Shown here: positions 31,883 to 43,482 of the stretch, in pieces | How the letters are laid out: each line of letters opens with the position of its first letter | Position numbering within the stretch: position 1 is the first letter of the stretch | From: Bugulina stolonifera | Taxonomy: Eukaryota > Bryozoa > Gymnolaemata > Cheilostomatida > Bugulidae | Reading direction: 5' to 3' | NCBI GenBank assembly: GCA_935421135.1 | Contig: OW285194.1 | Location: 15,895,376-15,959,375 of the forward strand | DNA length: 64,000 nt | The notes under the pieces: generated by a model | The model's input: only the letters and a program-made list of their open reading frames with translations | What the model was told of the DNA's origin: nothing | Databases searched by the model: none | Translations under genes and position numbers: made by a program

Positions 31883-32345
31883 TTCTTGTATCGTGCATTA
31901 ATCTGTAGCATTTTTAGTTTAATATTTTAAACTGCAGTCTTTCTCAACTCAACCCTATTATGGTGGTCGGTGGTATATTGGGATATATCTAGTTATAATA
32001 ACAAAGGTGCTTATAGATTGCTCATACAGAGTGCTCCAACCCCCACTGGTCTTGTATTGTGAAACGCAATTGCCGGCATCATTGGCATTAATCATTTCTT
32101 TGCCAGTTGGGTAAATACAAAAGGCTAACTGAATTGCATAGCAACAAGGCTCATGTTACCATAGTGTCAATATTGATTAAATAAACTATACACATATTTT
32201 TGAATTCACAATTAACAAGGAACAATGAAATGTGATAACCTCTAGGGGAGATGACTGCACTGTTGACCTCAATACTTGAGTAGCACAGTGGCAGTGTAGC
32301 GTATTCAAACTAGATAATACACTCTATACCATGCCATGTGTACTA
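31883..32345. other. no gene recognised
   Basis: Unique AT-rich sequence with no supported feature. Confidence 0.4.
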
Positions 32346-32745
32346 TGTGTTATATATACACAGTTACTACATTATATAACATGTGTACTATGTGTTATAT
32401 ACGCAGTTATTACATTATATAACATGTGTACTATGTGTTATATACGCACTTACTACATTATATAACATGTGTACTATGTGTTACATACGCAGTTACTACA
32501 TTATATAACATGTGTACTATGTGTTATATACGCAGTTATTACATTATATAACATGTGTACTATGTGTTATATACGCACTTACTACATTATATAACATGTG
32601 TACTATGTGTTACATACGCAGTTACTACATTATATAACATGTGTACTATGTGTTACATACGCAGTTACTACATTATATAACATGTGTACTATGTGTTATA
32701 TACGCAGTTACTACATTATATAACATGTGTACTATGTGTTATATA
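32345..32745. repeat. 43-bp minisatellite
   Basis: About nine copies of a unit with ACATGTGTACTATGTGTTAT followed by ATACGCAGTTACTACATTAT. Unrelated in sequence to the 43-bp array near 4300. Confidence 0.9.
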
Positions 32746-32914
32746 TTATACAGGTCTAACAGTTAGAAGTGCATGCAGTAGGTTACTATTGAACTTGGGT
32801 TTAGAACAAAATTAGTTATTATGTAATATAGTTATTATGTAATATAGTTATTAGGTAATATAGTTATTATGTAATATAGTTTAGATGGTGTCAATGACCA
32901 TTTAATAAGATACA

Positions 32915-33195
32915 TGTATATGTATGTACTTGTATATATACACACGTACGTATATGTACATGTATATATACACGTACGTATATGTACATGTATATATACA
33001 CGTACGTATATGTACATGTACATGTATATATACACGTACGTATACGTACATGTATATATACACGTACGTATACGTACATGTATATATACACGTACGTATA
33101 TGTACATGTATATATACATGTACATATATGTACGTGTATATATACACGTACGTGTATGTACATGTATATATATGTACATGCATATATACACGTAT
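32915..33195. repeat. TACATGTATATATACACG microsatellite
   Basis: Interleaved TACGTA, TACATG and TATATACACG blocks with an average period of about 24-26 bp. Open in several frames only because of the repeat. Confidence 0.85.
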
Positions 33196-33211
33196 GCTAT
33201 ACGACATTAAA

Positions 33212-33388
33212 TGGACTATCCTAAAACATGCTTTTGCATTCAACACCAACAGCAAGCGTTGTAATTTATGCCTATGGGAAAAATTTTACATCATCTATGA
33301 ACCTAAACTGGCCACACTAAACAATAGAAATGAACTTGTATCCACCTGTAGACATGCCCGCAAACACTTGCTGGGACAGATAACATAG
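33212..33388 (+). pseudogene. relic of a GIY-YIG endonuclease-type retroelement ORF (C-terminal part)
   Basis: The frame from TGG at 33212 to the TAG at 33386-33388 reads CNLCLWEKFYII, then LATLNNRNELVSTCRH. This matches the C-terminal block I associate with GIY-YIG proteins of Penelope-like and similar invertebrate retroelements (CNLCL.EK...LNKRNEL.S.CRH). The N-terminal half is replaced by the microsatellite. Not a functional gene. Confidence 0.55.
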
Positions 33389-33649
33389 CTTTCCAACTTT
33401 GCGTCATCCCTAACATACTGTAAACACTAATGTCATCATTTAAAATTTTTCACATTAAGTTGAACATAATGTATGCTTTCATTTTACCTGATGAGTACCT
33501 ACAAGTACGAAACTATATAGTAGTAAAATGAATTAAATAAGCAAACATCGTCAATTTCATCTATTCTTATAATACATGTAGTTTATACTAGCTCTAGGAC
33601 AATATTACATCCTATAGAGCACTTTACCCGACGATACAAAAGTCAATAT

Positions 33650-33910
33650 TTATACAGGTATATATATGTACATGTATATATGCAGGTACACATACGTACG
33701 TGTATATATACATGTATGTATATGTACATGTATATATATGTACATGTATATATATACAGGTACATATATGTACATGTATATATACATGTACATATATGTG
33801 CATGTATATATGCAGGTACACATACGTACGTGTATATATACATGTATGTATATGTACATGTATATATATGTACATGTATATATATACAGGTACATATATG
33901 TACATATATT
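33650..33910. repeat. TACATGTATATATACAGG microsatellite
   Basis: A block at 33662-33780 is repeated almost exactly at 33790-33905 (TATGCAGGTACACATACGTA in both). Confidence 0.85.
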
Positions 33911-34345
33911 GTATTTTTAGCAAGGAATTTGTCTGTGAGCAGTCAGAGACTTGTTTCAAATCCATGAAAATACTAGTTCCTGACTGGGGTTTGAACCAGG
34001 GGCCTCTACGGCACCTAATCCCCTAGCACAGTGAATAGAACATGCTACCACTACACCAGCTAAGCAACCTAGGAAGCTTCACGGATGAGTAGTAGACATG
34101 CTCTGAGCGAACTGCACACGAGGGCACCCCTCTTATTGTGGCCACCTTGCGCCTTACTGAATGTCATGGGGTTTGGCCATTTTCTATATATATATTGTAT
34201 TATTCACTGTGCTAGGCGATTAGGTACCGTAGAGGCTCCGGGTTCAAACCCCAGTCAGGGACTGATATTTTCATGGATTTGAAACAAGTCTCTGACTGCT
34301 CACAGACAAATTCCTTGCTAAAAATACAATATACATATAGGAAAT
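33907..34345. repeat. inverted pair of tRNA-related SINE-like copies
   Basis: Left arm 33907-34030; right arm about 34200-34335, reverse complement of it (TTTTTAGCAAGGAATTTGTC against its complement). On the minus strand the left arm reads TGGTGTAGTGGTAGCATG (box A-like) and GGTTCAAACCCC (box B-like). The right arm keeps GGGTTCAAACCCCAGTC. The microsatellites at 33650-33910 and 34355-34465 flank the pair symmetrically. Confidence 0.6.
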
Positions 34346-34354
34346 GGCCAAACC

Positions 34355-34465
34355 TCCTGACATATATGTACATGTATATACAGGTACATATACATGTACA
34401 TACATGTATGTATACATGTACGTATATGTACATGTACAGGTACGTATACGTACATGTATATACAT
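34355..34465. repeat. TACATGTATATACAGG microsatellite
   Basis: Same motif family as 33650-33910, on the other side of the SINE-like pair. Confidence 0.8.
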
Positions 34466-34628
34466 AATATATTTACACTATGCACTATAGAATTGTTCCC
34501 TTTGCTAAAATTGTAAAGATATAATAATAACTAATAATTTGAATGTAATGATTGGTATGCAGTTTTCACACCAAAACATCATCATTTATTCAGTTTTTAC
34601 AAATTCATTAATATATGTCATGTAGTTC

Positions 34629-35487
34629 ATGAAAGTGTGTTATGTAATACCTACATGTAAGTGCTGCTATCTGCTTATCATAACCCTACTACAGCTGAGT
34701 CAGGCAACCATTTGTTATAAATGTGAGAATTGTGAAGACCCATACGAAGGCAGTTCCTCCCACGAGCTGGACTGCTCTACACTGCCCTCTGCTGGACTCG
34801 AAGATGGTTGCAGCAAGTTTAAGACCAAACTTAAGGTCTCAGGAGTTTGGATAGCTAAAAGTGGGCACTTTCTTCTCTTGTCTGTCTCACCAATATAGTA
34901 GAGCATGGGAAGAGAGGCGGATGAGGGGAAGAGAGGCGGATGAGGGGAAGAGAGGCGGATGAGGGGAAGAGAGGCGGATGAGGGGAAGAGAGGCGGATGA
35001 GGGGAAGAGAGGCGGATGAGGGGAAGAGAGGCGGATGAGGGGAATACCTGTCTGTCAGAGTTGGCTGCTCACTGAATCCACATGTAGATTCTCATGGAAA
35101 CTTGCAGCACCTTGCTGTATAGGAAGCGCATCATACTCTACACAAAGTGTTTACTACTTGTATTATGTAACATGCATATAGACTCATTTCTGCATTTCAG
35201 TGACAAGGAATTGCGGGTGGGCACATGTGAACACCCATTGCACTAACAAAGCTGGCCTAGGGACTAATGTCAATACTTCAAAGGGAAAATCTTGGGCTTG
35301 TTCATGTACTGGTGACTGTGTAACGGAGTGGAGCTCCTATCCTTGTCTTATGGACTTATGCTCTCCTGGATATTATTATTGTTCACTTGGTTTGGTGACT
35401 TGGATATTGATAGACCTACAGGGTAGAATATCCAGCATAAGTTTTTACTTGTTATACAAAATACTTTGTACATACTTCGTACATTAA
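34629..35487 (+). CDS. divergent Ly6/uPAR-like gene E, probably frameshifted
   Basis: The ATG at 34629 opens a signal-like segment (CCYLLIITLLQLSQA) followed by CYKCENC, LDC and DGC. No separate signal exon was found; it may have been lost. A possible phase-1 donor is AAAA/GTGGGC near 34861, and the acceptor TGCATTTCAG ends at 35200. Exon 3 (35201-35487) reads TRNCGWAH, THC and WACSCTGDC, but lacks the invariant N after the last cysteine. In a shifted frame beginning at the same place a CN followed by a hydrophobic tail can be read, so an indel of about 2 nt near 35320 is likely. Intron 2 holds a 19-bp minisatellite. Either a pseudogene, a sequence error, or a variant with a different tail. 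Confidence 0.5.
34908..35043. repeat. 19-bp minisatellite in gene E intron
   Basis: Seven near-perfect copies of GGGGAAGAGAGGCGGATGA. Confidence 0.95.
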
Positions 35488-35985
35488 TACAGATATTACA
35501 AAACATAACTTTAATCATTCATACCACAACCTCCCTATTATATAATACATTGTTATTTTCTAGGTAATAATATTATAATAATAAAGTTTGGCCAGACCAC
35601 TTGATCCCCCTAATGTATTCTCACAACCAGTGTGCATTATACATGTAGTTATATTACATGTATTTAACAGTAGTATAAATATGCATTCTATTATTTTACA
35701 TTCTATTCACTTGTAGCTCTGCTGTATTGTATAATTGTTTGGGTTTAATGGAGCAAATTAATTTTGAATAGGTTTTTGCTAAAGTCAATACTGTTGCTAA
35801 GTACATGTACATGTACATAGTAGAGTTGCTTACTTAAACTCATAATACCACCAATCAGGGCATAGTTACTATGACAACACAGGTCGAGGTCACTCTGAAA
35901 ACTATTATGTATGGTAGAGCATAATTACAATTTACTATCATGAAAAGTATATACTGTTACAGTCATGTACATGTGTACGTACATA
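35488..35985. other. no gene recognised
   Basis: AT-rich 3' flank of gene E with AATAAA at about 35580; nothing else seen. Confidence 0.4.
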
Positions 35986-36205
35986 ACATGCGTATACAAC
36001 TGTGCTACATTGTATATGTATGTGTATGCAACTGTACTATGTGTATACAACTGTACTACATTGTATATGTATGTGTATGCAACTGTACTATGTGTATACA
36101 ATACTGTACTATGTGTATACAATACTGTAGCCTACTATGTGTATACAATGCTGTACTATGTGTATACAAGCTGTACTATGTGTATAATACTGTACTACAT
36201 GTACA
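35985..36205. repeat. TGTGTATACAACTGTACTA repeats
   Basis: Irregular array of units TATGTGTATACAACTGTACT and GTATATGTATGTGTATGCAA. Confidence 0.8.
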
Positions 36206-36479
36206 TGTACATGTATGTATCACAGCACGGTTAACATTGGAAGCATCCAGCTGGAATCACTAAAACATGTTTCCACTACAATATAACAGCTTTTTTTTAT
36301 TTGCTTGTTCTGGCTGCCGGTTTGCTGCACGCTCTGTTATCCCTGCCCTACCTGTATCTCCTGTAGTCTTTAAGTTGCAGTTACCCTTGCCTTTGCTTTA
36401 TATAGTCCGTCTTATGATTACCGTGTCATTGCTATTTGATGATTTACATCTTCTGTCATGAAGCAGTCTATCTACAAAT

Positions 36480-37068
36480 CTACCCATATATACCCATATA
36501 TACCCATATATACCCATATATACCCATATATACCCATATATACCCATATATACCCATATATACCCATATATACCCATATATACCCATATATACCCATATG
36601 TACCCATATATACCCATATATACCCATATATACCCATATATACCCATATATACCCATATATACCCATATATACCCATATATACCCATATGTACCCATATA
36701 TACCCATATATACCCATATATACCCATATACACCCATATATACCCATATATACCCATATATACCCATATATACCCATATATACCCATATATACCCATATA
36801 TACCCATATATACCCATATATACCCATATATACCCATATATACCCATATATACCCATATATACCCATATATACCCATATACACCCATATATACCCATATG
36901 TACCCATATGTACCCATATATACCCATATGTACCCATATATACCCATATGTACCCATATATACCCATATATACCCATATATACCCATATCTACCCATATA
37001 TACCCATATATACCCATAAATACCCATATCTACCCATATATACCCATATATACCCATATCTACCTATA
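36480..37068. repeat. 10-bp satellite TACCCATATA
   Basis: About 58 uninterrupted copies of TACCCATATA with scattered single-base variants (CATATG, CATATC, CACCCA). As 10 is not a multiple of three, it is open in several frames and gives long false ORFs of repeating IYPY or GYIW type. Confidence 0.98.
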
Positions 37069-37708
37069 TGGACAGGTACATGTATATAATTATATACATG
37101 TACTTGTATATAATTATATACATGTACATGTATTTAACTCTTGATTAATATTTTATAGTTTTATCCAACTTACACAGTTCATTGCTCCTGTAACTATTTG
37201 CAGTTTCTTTTCTTTAGAATAAACTCATCACCTGACATAATAATGTAATATGTGTGCAAATGACCAGTGTGGGCCTATCTTATCCTATGTGAGGAAAAAA
37301 GTTAATTTATGACATTTACATAAAATATAATCAATGGTGTTGATAACACTACTAGCAGTGGCCCCCCTCCCCCCCCTCCCCCCCCCCCACTTAGAGAGAG
37401 GTGGAGAGGTGTGGCCCTTAGGTCAAGGATGTCTTACATATTCACTAGGATGAGTAGCTTTGCTCAGGTATGTGAATATATTTACCCAAACAATCCATAA
37501 AACCAACAATATAGGACACTGAGCTCACGAGCAACAGATAAACTGACCAATCACATGCTGGTAGCAATCTGACTACCAGAAAACCTTTGTTCTCCTTTAA
37601 TTTAGTGTGAAAAGGTAGACGAGTGCCATCTGAGAAAACAGATAAAATCATTTCATCTCTGGCTACCCACGCTGCAGGTTTGAGTCTTATAAGCTTCTCT
37701 ACACTAAC

Positions 37709-39679
37709 ATGAACACAGTAACCCTTCTCCTTCTTTGTGGTAAGTACTTACATGTACTTACATGTACTTACATGTACTTACATGTACTTACATTTACTTA
37801 CATGTACTTACATATACTTACATGTACTTACATTTACTTACATGTACTTACATGTAATTAGCAAATCCTAAAATAATGCTTCTTTGCATTCCAACAGTTA
37901 TAAATTTAGTTAAAGAAAGAGATAAATGCAATCCATAATTTAAACATAATGACAATGTCAACAAGTACTCAATGTGTTTATTTATACAAAGAACAGGTAG
38001 CGGAGTTACTATACTCCAATATTTATCATATATATTAGTAGGCCTATTACATTAATAATGTATATACATATTATATGACCAGATTTATGCGATCTAATGT
38101 GCATTGATTTAATTTTGAAAAAAAACTTACTCACCGGCTTTACTTCCCACAATTAATCCCAGGTAAGAAAGCAATGATCTAAAGAGATATGCATCTTTCT
38201 GGTTTGGGGTGAGAAAGGCACTTCACTAAAGGCAAAGGAATTTTGAGCAGGTTTCTTAAAATAATATTGGAAATATTAATGACTTATAATAACAACATAC
38301 CCGACCATCGTAATTTTAATTATTAATTGGAGAAAATATAAAATATTATACTCATAGTTTGCTGTACACGGGTGAGATGGGTCTTGGCCATACTATTGAT
38401 ATACATGTACATGACTGTATGTTATGATACTTGTATGGTGAAATCAAGCTGGTGTAATATGTGTGACAGGTGCATACAGGTGTATATTGTATTGTACATT
38501 GATAACAACCGTATGCAAGTGTTTATTGTATTATACAGGGTTGGTGGCCCTCTCCTCTGCTACTAAATGTTACAAGTGTGATGGCATTGGAAGTGACTGT
38601 GCAGATACGTACGCTGGTAACTCAGATCATCTGATTGACTGTGAGACAGAAGTCGGAGAGACAGAAGACGGAAGCTGTTACAAGGAGAAGAACTGGGGTA
38701 AACTCAGCATCCTAGAGGTAACAACAGGTAAGGACTCTGGAACACAGACTATTATTGCAGTCAGTTCTTAAACTATAACATATTCTGTACGTCAGCTTTT
38801 ATCGCAGATCTACAAATTTAATATTGAAAGGAGAATTTAATTAATTGAAAATTATTGAAATATTTTGCTACTAAGTCAAAGACATGTACTTACATATACA
38901 ATGTAATTACATATAATGGACATGCCTGTGTGTTATGTATATGTATATTATATTATTTTAGTTTTGGCTTCATAAACACGGAATAATTGTACCGTTTACT
39001 TTTGCGCACTTGTTAGCATGTGACATAAAGCTATAATCTGAGTACTGTTGCCAAAACTAGTGGAGGGAAAGACTTGTCACTCAGTGATAATAACCAGTCC
39101 TTCCAGCCACGCCCACATGCCGACGAGTCTTTCCAGCCACTCCCACATGCCGACGAGTCCTTTCAGCCACTTCCGCATGCCGACGAGTCCTTCCAGCCAC
39201 GCCCACATGCCGACGAGTCATTCCAGCCACGCCCACATGCCGATGAGTCCTTCCAGCCACGCCCACATGCCGACGAGTCCTTCCAGCCACGCCCACATGC
39301 CGACAATCATGGGAAATTAATAGCGATGCCTTATTGAGCACAGAATAAATATGATTTTCTGGCAATCTGCCATTTGGTTGGCTACCGCAGAAACGCTTTT
39401 GAAACAGAGTGACTCATCTTCCTCTATAATGTATTCACCATTATGTACTACTGGTAGGCATTGGAGTAAAAATGTTCTCTTTTTGTTACAGTTACAAGAG
39501 GGTGTGGAGACGGTGGTCACAGCAATGGTAACTGTCAGAAACCCGTGAGCGTCAATCTTGGAAGTGCTAAGTCTAAGACCTGGTCATGCTCCTGTACCGG
39601 AGATGAATGCAACGGAGGAAGTCAGCTTGCTCTCTCTACTACCATCGTACTCGCTGCTCTCACTAAATATTTCTTCTAG
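37709..39679 (+). CDS. Ly6/uPAR-like GPI-anchored protein, gene F
   Basis: Exons 37709-37739, 38539-38727 and 39492-39679, phases 1 and 1, 136 codons with the stop. Exon 1 (MNTVTLLLLC) is only 31 nt; with the start of exon 2 (GLVALSSA) it makes the signal peptide. LU-domain cysteines: KCYKC, SDC, IDC, GSC, RGC, GNC and the terminal CSCTGDECN, ten in total. The tail GSQLALSTTIVLAALTKYFF is the same as in copies B-D apart from its first residues, although the ectodomain is quite different. A TTATAAG 25 nt or so upstream of the ATG could be a TATA-like element. Intron 2 carries a 30-bp minisatellite (39100-39305). A surface protein of unknown ligand is expected. Confidence 0.85.
37745..37855. 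repeat. 10-bp repeat TTACATGTAC in gene F intron 1
   Basis: About eleven copies of TTACATGTAC starting five bases after the exon 1 donor; several copies read TTACATTTAC. Confidence 0.9.
39100..39305. repeat. 30-bp minisatellite in gene F intron 2
   Basis: Seven copies of a 30-bp unit with CCGACGAGTCCTTCCAGCCA and CGCCCACATG. A multiple of three, so it is open in three frames per strand by chance. Confidence 0.9.
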
Positions 39680-40049
39680 AGCTCAAGTGACAGAACAGGT
39701 GGATAATAATTCATCTGACTGTGAAATTATTACCAAATGTCTGGTTTTACTATTTTAACTTGTCTTTTCAATTGTTCTTTCAATTTTTTTGCAGTTCAGC
39801 CTAAAATAATTTGATGCTATTTTTAGTACAAGTTGCTTTTCAATGAGATATATTTATTTATTTATATCGACAGTTATGTGATTATTTTCCTTGCTTGTCA
39901 TGCTCATATCATAATCACACGTTTAAGTACGAGTATATAAAAGGGCTGCAGTGTTGGTAATCTAGCATTACTTCCTATTAGCAATATATAAATAACAAAC
40001 AAAATGTTGAGCACCTACATGTGTAGAATCCTAGATATTTATTGCACCG

Positions 40050-40395
40050 AGGAGTTAGTACATGGACAGTGACACTCTCACTACGTAGTTAGTACATGGA
40101 CAGTGACACTCTCACTACGTAGTTAGTACATGGGCAGTGATACTCTCACTACGTAGTTAGTACATGGGCAGTGATATTCTCACTACGTAGTTAGTACATG
40201 GGCAGTGATACTCTCACTACGTAGTTAGTACATGGGCAGTGATACTCTCACTACGTAGTTAGTACATGGGCAGTGATATTCTCACTACGTAGTTAGTACA
40301 TGGGCAGTGATACTCTCACTACGTAGTTAGTACATGGGCAGTGATACTCTCACTACGTATTTAGTACATGGGCAGTAATACTCTCACTACGTAGC
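40050..40395. repeat. 34-bp minisatellite
   Basis: About ten copies of a unit containing TACATGGGCAGTGATACTCT and CACTACGTAGTTAG, downstream of gene F. Confidence 0.9.
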
Positions 40396-40399
40396 TCAG

Positions 40400-40978
40400 T
40401 GCTGCTCTTCCCCCTGAACCACTAATCAGCTGAAGATTCATCTGGAGATTATCAACTATTTTATTTCTAAAAATAGTTTATATGAGGAAATATACAAAAT
40501 TATTAATAATGGACGGCTACCCGAATGCTCTGAGCCCTGCAGAGGGGGGACTCGGGGAGTACTAGAGAGCCGTGGACCGTAAACCGTGGGCAAAAGAACC
40601 AAACTCAAACACATGCAATTTCTAAAGAGCCTCACATGATTTGACAATGTGCTATTATTATTTTATGTATGAGGTCTTTTCAAGCACTTACAAGCATCTT
40701 GCTGTTATAAACAACACAATTCATCCATTCTAACCAGTGCCAGCAACCACCTGCCATTAAACATTTTGATACAAATATTTTATTATTCAGACATTAGATA
40801 TCTAGGATTGAACAAGACTTTATTCTCATCGTTTTGTCAGCCAACAAATTAGTAAATGATCCAGAGTCCTTCTCCTATTTGCCTTGCAGCGTACACCATG
40901 TTCTTTTATTATACTTCTGGCTAGAGTAATAGCTTCCAACAAATCACCTATAAATAGCTAGCCTAACCAATAAAAAAA
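40400..40978. other. intergenic, no gene recognised
   Basis: Unique sequence between the minisatellite and the conserved upstream block of gene G. Confidence 0.4.
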
Positions 40979-41189
40979 GCTTTATTGTGAGCTGTAAGAA
41001 AGTCCTGTAATTCCATTGGTTCGGCAAACATGATCTACCCAATCGCATGCAAGTATCCATGCACATGTTAGGATACTTTTGTCTGCTATTATGCACATTT
41101 AAAAATAAACTGATGCAAGCACCAAAATGCGTCACTTTATCTCTAACTTCACTGGCTGTTGGCTGTAGTTATATCAATTCTCTAACAAC
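40979..41189 (+). promoter_or_regulatory. conserved upstream block of Ly6-like gene G
   Basis: About 210 bp closely matching 57451-57665 upstream of gene H (for example GTATCCATGCACATGTTAGG and CCAAAATGCGTCACTTTAT) and ending at the ATG. It includes a CCAAT-like ACCCAATCG and an A/T-rich TTTAAAAATAAACTG. Probably promoter plus 5' UTR inherited by both paralogs. Confidence 0.5.
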
Positions 41190-43482
41190 ATGAACACCTT
41201 AACAATTCTTGCTCTCTGTGGTAAGTATGCAGTGAGTTTGATTTAATATTTTTCCTTTGGATATCAACAGTCTTTGTCAGAATTCAAAATTGACTGCAAG
41301 TTAATAAAATTATGAGTGAAATAAACAATAAATTATAACTATAATTGTATAATTGTATAATATTAATTTAGGTTCAATGTCTTTTGCTGTGAATAATCAA
41401 CTAACTGTATTCACATTGTAGAATTCTAGAGGAACTTGGTATACACACATAATCATATCAGTATAGCCAGCACTTTAACAACACACATACATGTATAATA
41501 ATAAATACACATTTGATATTAATAGCTGTTACTACTTGTATCTGTGGAATAATCATGTGGATCTATATCGTATACAGTGTATATTGTACTGTATGTATAA
41601 TATATCTACATGTACATGTAAATATACATGTATATATCATATATTATAATTTGTACAGTATATATAATAATATACTATATCTACATGTAAATATACATGT
41701 ATATATCATATATACAGTGTATATATACAGTATATATAACACAGGCAAATGTACATGTAGGTATTTTGGAAAATGTTGGTGCAAGCAAGTATCTTAATGA
41801 TGAATAGTAAGACGAGACGCATTTTTTATATTTTTATTGACTCCTAATATTTTGATGTATATCCATACATCATCATCAGAGGAATGAAGTTTATATACTA
41901 GATAAATACATCAAAGAGAAAAAGCTAAAAGAGTGTATTAAGGAAAGCTTAAAACTAATTATACAATAGACCTACATGTACATAGATGAAATAATTAAAG
42001 CTATACATCAAAGGATACTAATAAATATGTATTATGTATTCAATTCTTGTGAACAATTTTCTAAACTTCATTCCTCTGATGATGATGTATGGATATACAT
42101 CGAAATATTAGGAGTTAATAAAAACAATAGATATCATATAGGATAAAACTTGCAGCTGGGAAAGTTGTTATAACAGCATATACGACCATTGTAATGTTAT
42201 AACAGCATATCCAACCATTGTAATTTTACTTTTTGGAGAAATCTAAAATACTATACTCGTAGTTTGCTGTACATGGGTGACACGGGTTTGACCATACTCT
42301 TTATATATGTTATGATACTTGTATGGTGAAATCAAGCTGGTGTAATATGGGTGACAAGTGCATACAGGTGTATATTGTATTGTCTATTGATAACAACAGT
42401 ATGCAAGTGTTTATTGTATTATACAGGGTTGGTGGCTCTCTCCTCTGCTACTAAATGTTACAAGTGTGATGGCATTGGAAGTGACTGTGCAGATACGTAT
42501 GCTGGTAACTCAGATCATCTGACTGACTGTAAGACAGTATTCGGAGAGACAGAAGACGGAAGCTGTTACAAGCTGAAGAGCTGGACTAAACTCAGCATCC
42601 TACAGGTAACAACAGGTAAGTACTGAGGAATACAGTCTATTAATGCAGTCAGCTTTTAAACTATATCATACATGTACATGTACTTACAGGTGCTTTCTTT
42701 ATCAATCTACATGAGTTGAAATAAAAAATTGAATAAACTTGAAAATTTTTGAAACATTTTATTACAAGATCATAGTCAAATAAACTTACCAGTTTTACTT
42801 CTAAGGTAAGAAGAATCTGAAAGTCTGAAGAGATAAGACTTTTTTCTAAATTTTGGGGCAGAGAAAGGAGATGAAATTGCAGATTGGATGCCCTTCCCAA
42901 CACCACCAATGACCTTTACAGGAATCGAAACTGGATATCCCACATAAAGTCCAGAGCCCTAACCACTAGGCCATGGCTGCTGCTTACTACTGGTCACTAC
43001 TGCTCACTAACACTGGTGACTATTGGTCACCACTGCTCACTACTGCTCACTATTGGTCACTAATGGTCACTACTGCTCACTAACACTGCTTACTACTGCT
43101 TACTACTGCTCACTACTGCTTACTACTGCTCACTACTGGTCACTACTGGTCACTAACACTGGTCACTACTGGTCACTATTGGTCACTACTGATTACTACT
43201 GCTTACTACTGCTCACTGCTGCTCACTACTGGTCACTCTTACTGGTTACTACCGGTAAGGAGAGGGGTAATAATGTTTTCCATTCCCTTTGTTACAGTTA
43301 CAAGAGGGTGTGGAGCCAATGGTTATAGCAATGGTAACTGTAAGAAACCCGTGACCCAAAGCTTGGTAGGTAAGTCTAAGGTCTGGTCATGCTCATGTGA
43401 CGGAGATGAATGTAACACAGGAAGTCAGCTTGCTCTCTCTACTACCATCATACTCACTGCTCTCACTAAATATTTCTTCTAG
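41190..43482 (+). CDS. Ly6/uPAR-like GPI-anchored protein, gene G
   Basis: Exons 41190-41220, 42427-42615 and 43298-43482, phases 1 and 1, 135 codons with the stop. Exon 1 encodes MNTLTILALC. Exon 2 is a close relative of gene F (KCYKCDGIGSDC, ADTYAGNSDHL), with changes such as E to K and Y to F around the fourth cysteine. Exon 3 reads RGCGANGYSNGNC, then CSCDGDECN and the shared tail with two changes (IILTAL). Ten cysteines are kept. Intron 1 also matches gene F near its 3' end, so F and G are a local duplication. Intron 1 contains a foldback element and intron 2 a TGGTCACTACTG minisatellite. AATAAA at 43700-43705. Confidence 0.85.
41831..42125. mobile_element. foldback/MITE-like element in gene G intron 1
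   Basis: Two 63-bp inverted arms (41831-41893 and 42063-42125) differ at about three sites; both contain ATCCATACATCATCATCAGA in opposite orientation. The 170-bp centre has no ORF. No clear target duplication. Confidence 0.6.
42880..42985 (-). repeat. tRNA-related SINE-like fragment in gene G intron 2
   Basis: The minus strand reads TGGCCTAGTGGTTAGGGCTC (box A-like) and AGTTTCGATTCC (box B-like). There is no acceptor-stem pairing, so it is not a tRNA gene. Confidence 0.55.
42985..43255. repeat. TGGTCACTACTGCTTACTAC minisatellite in gene G intron 2
   Basis: Irregular array built from CACTACTGGT and TTACTACTGC steps, ending 40 nt before the exon 3 acceptor. Confidence 0.85.

Noticed and set aside
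32915..33195. Several overlapping 80-150-codon ORFs of YIHVRI type
   Set aside because: Microsatellite translation in all frames; only the segment after 33212 has protein-family similarity.
36398..37144. ORFs of up to 228 codons with repeating IYPY or GYIW
   Set aside because: Open only because of the TACCCATATA decamer.
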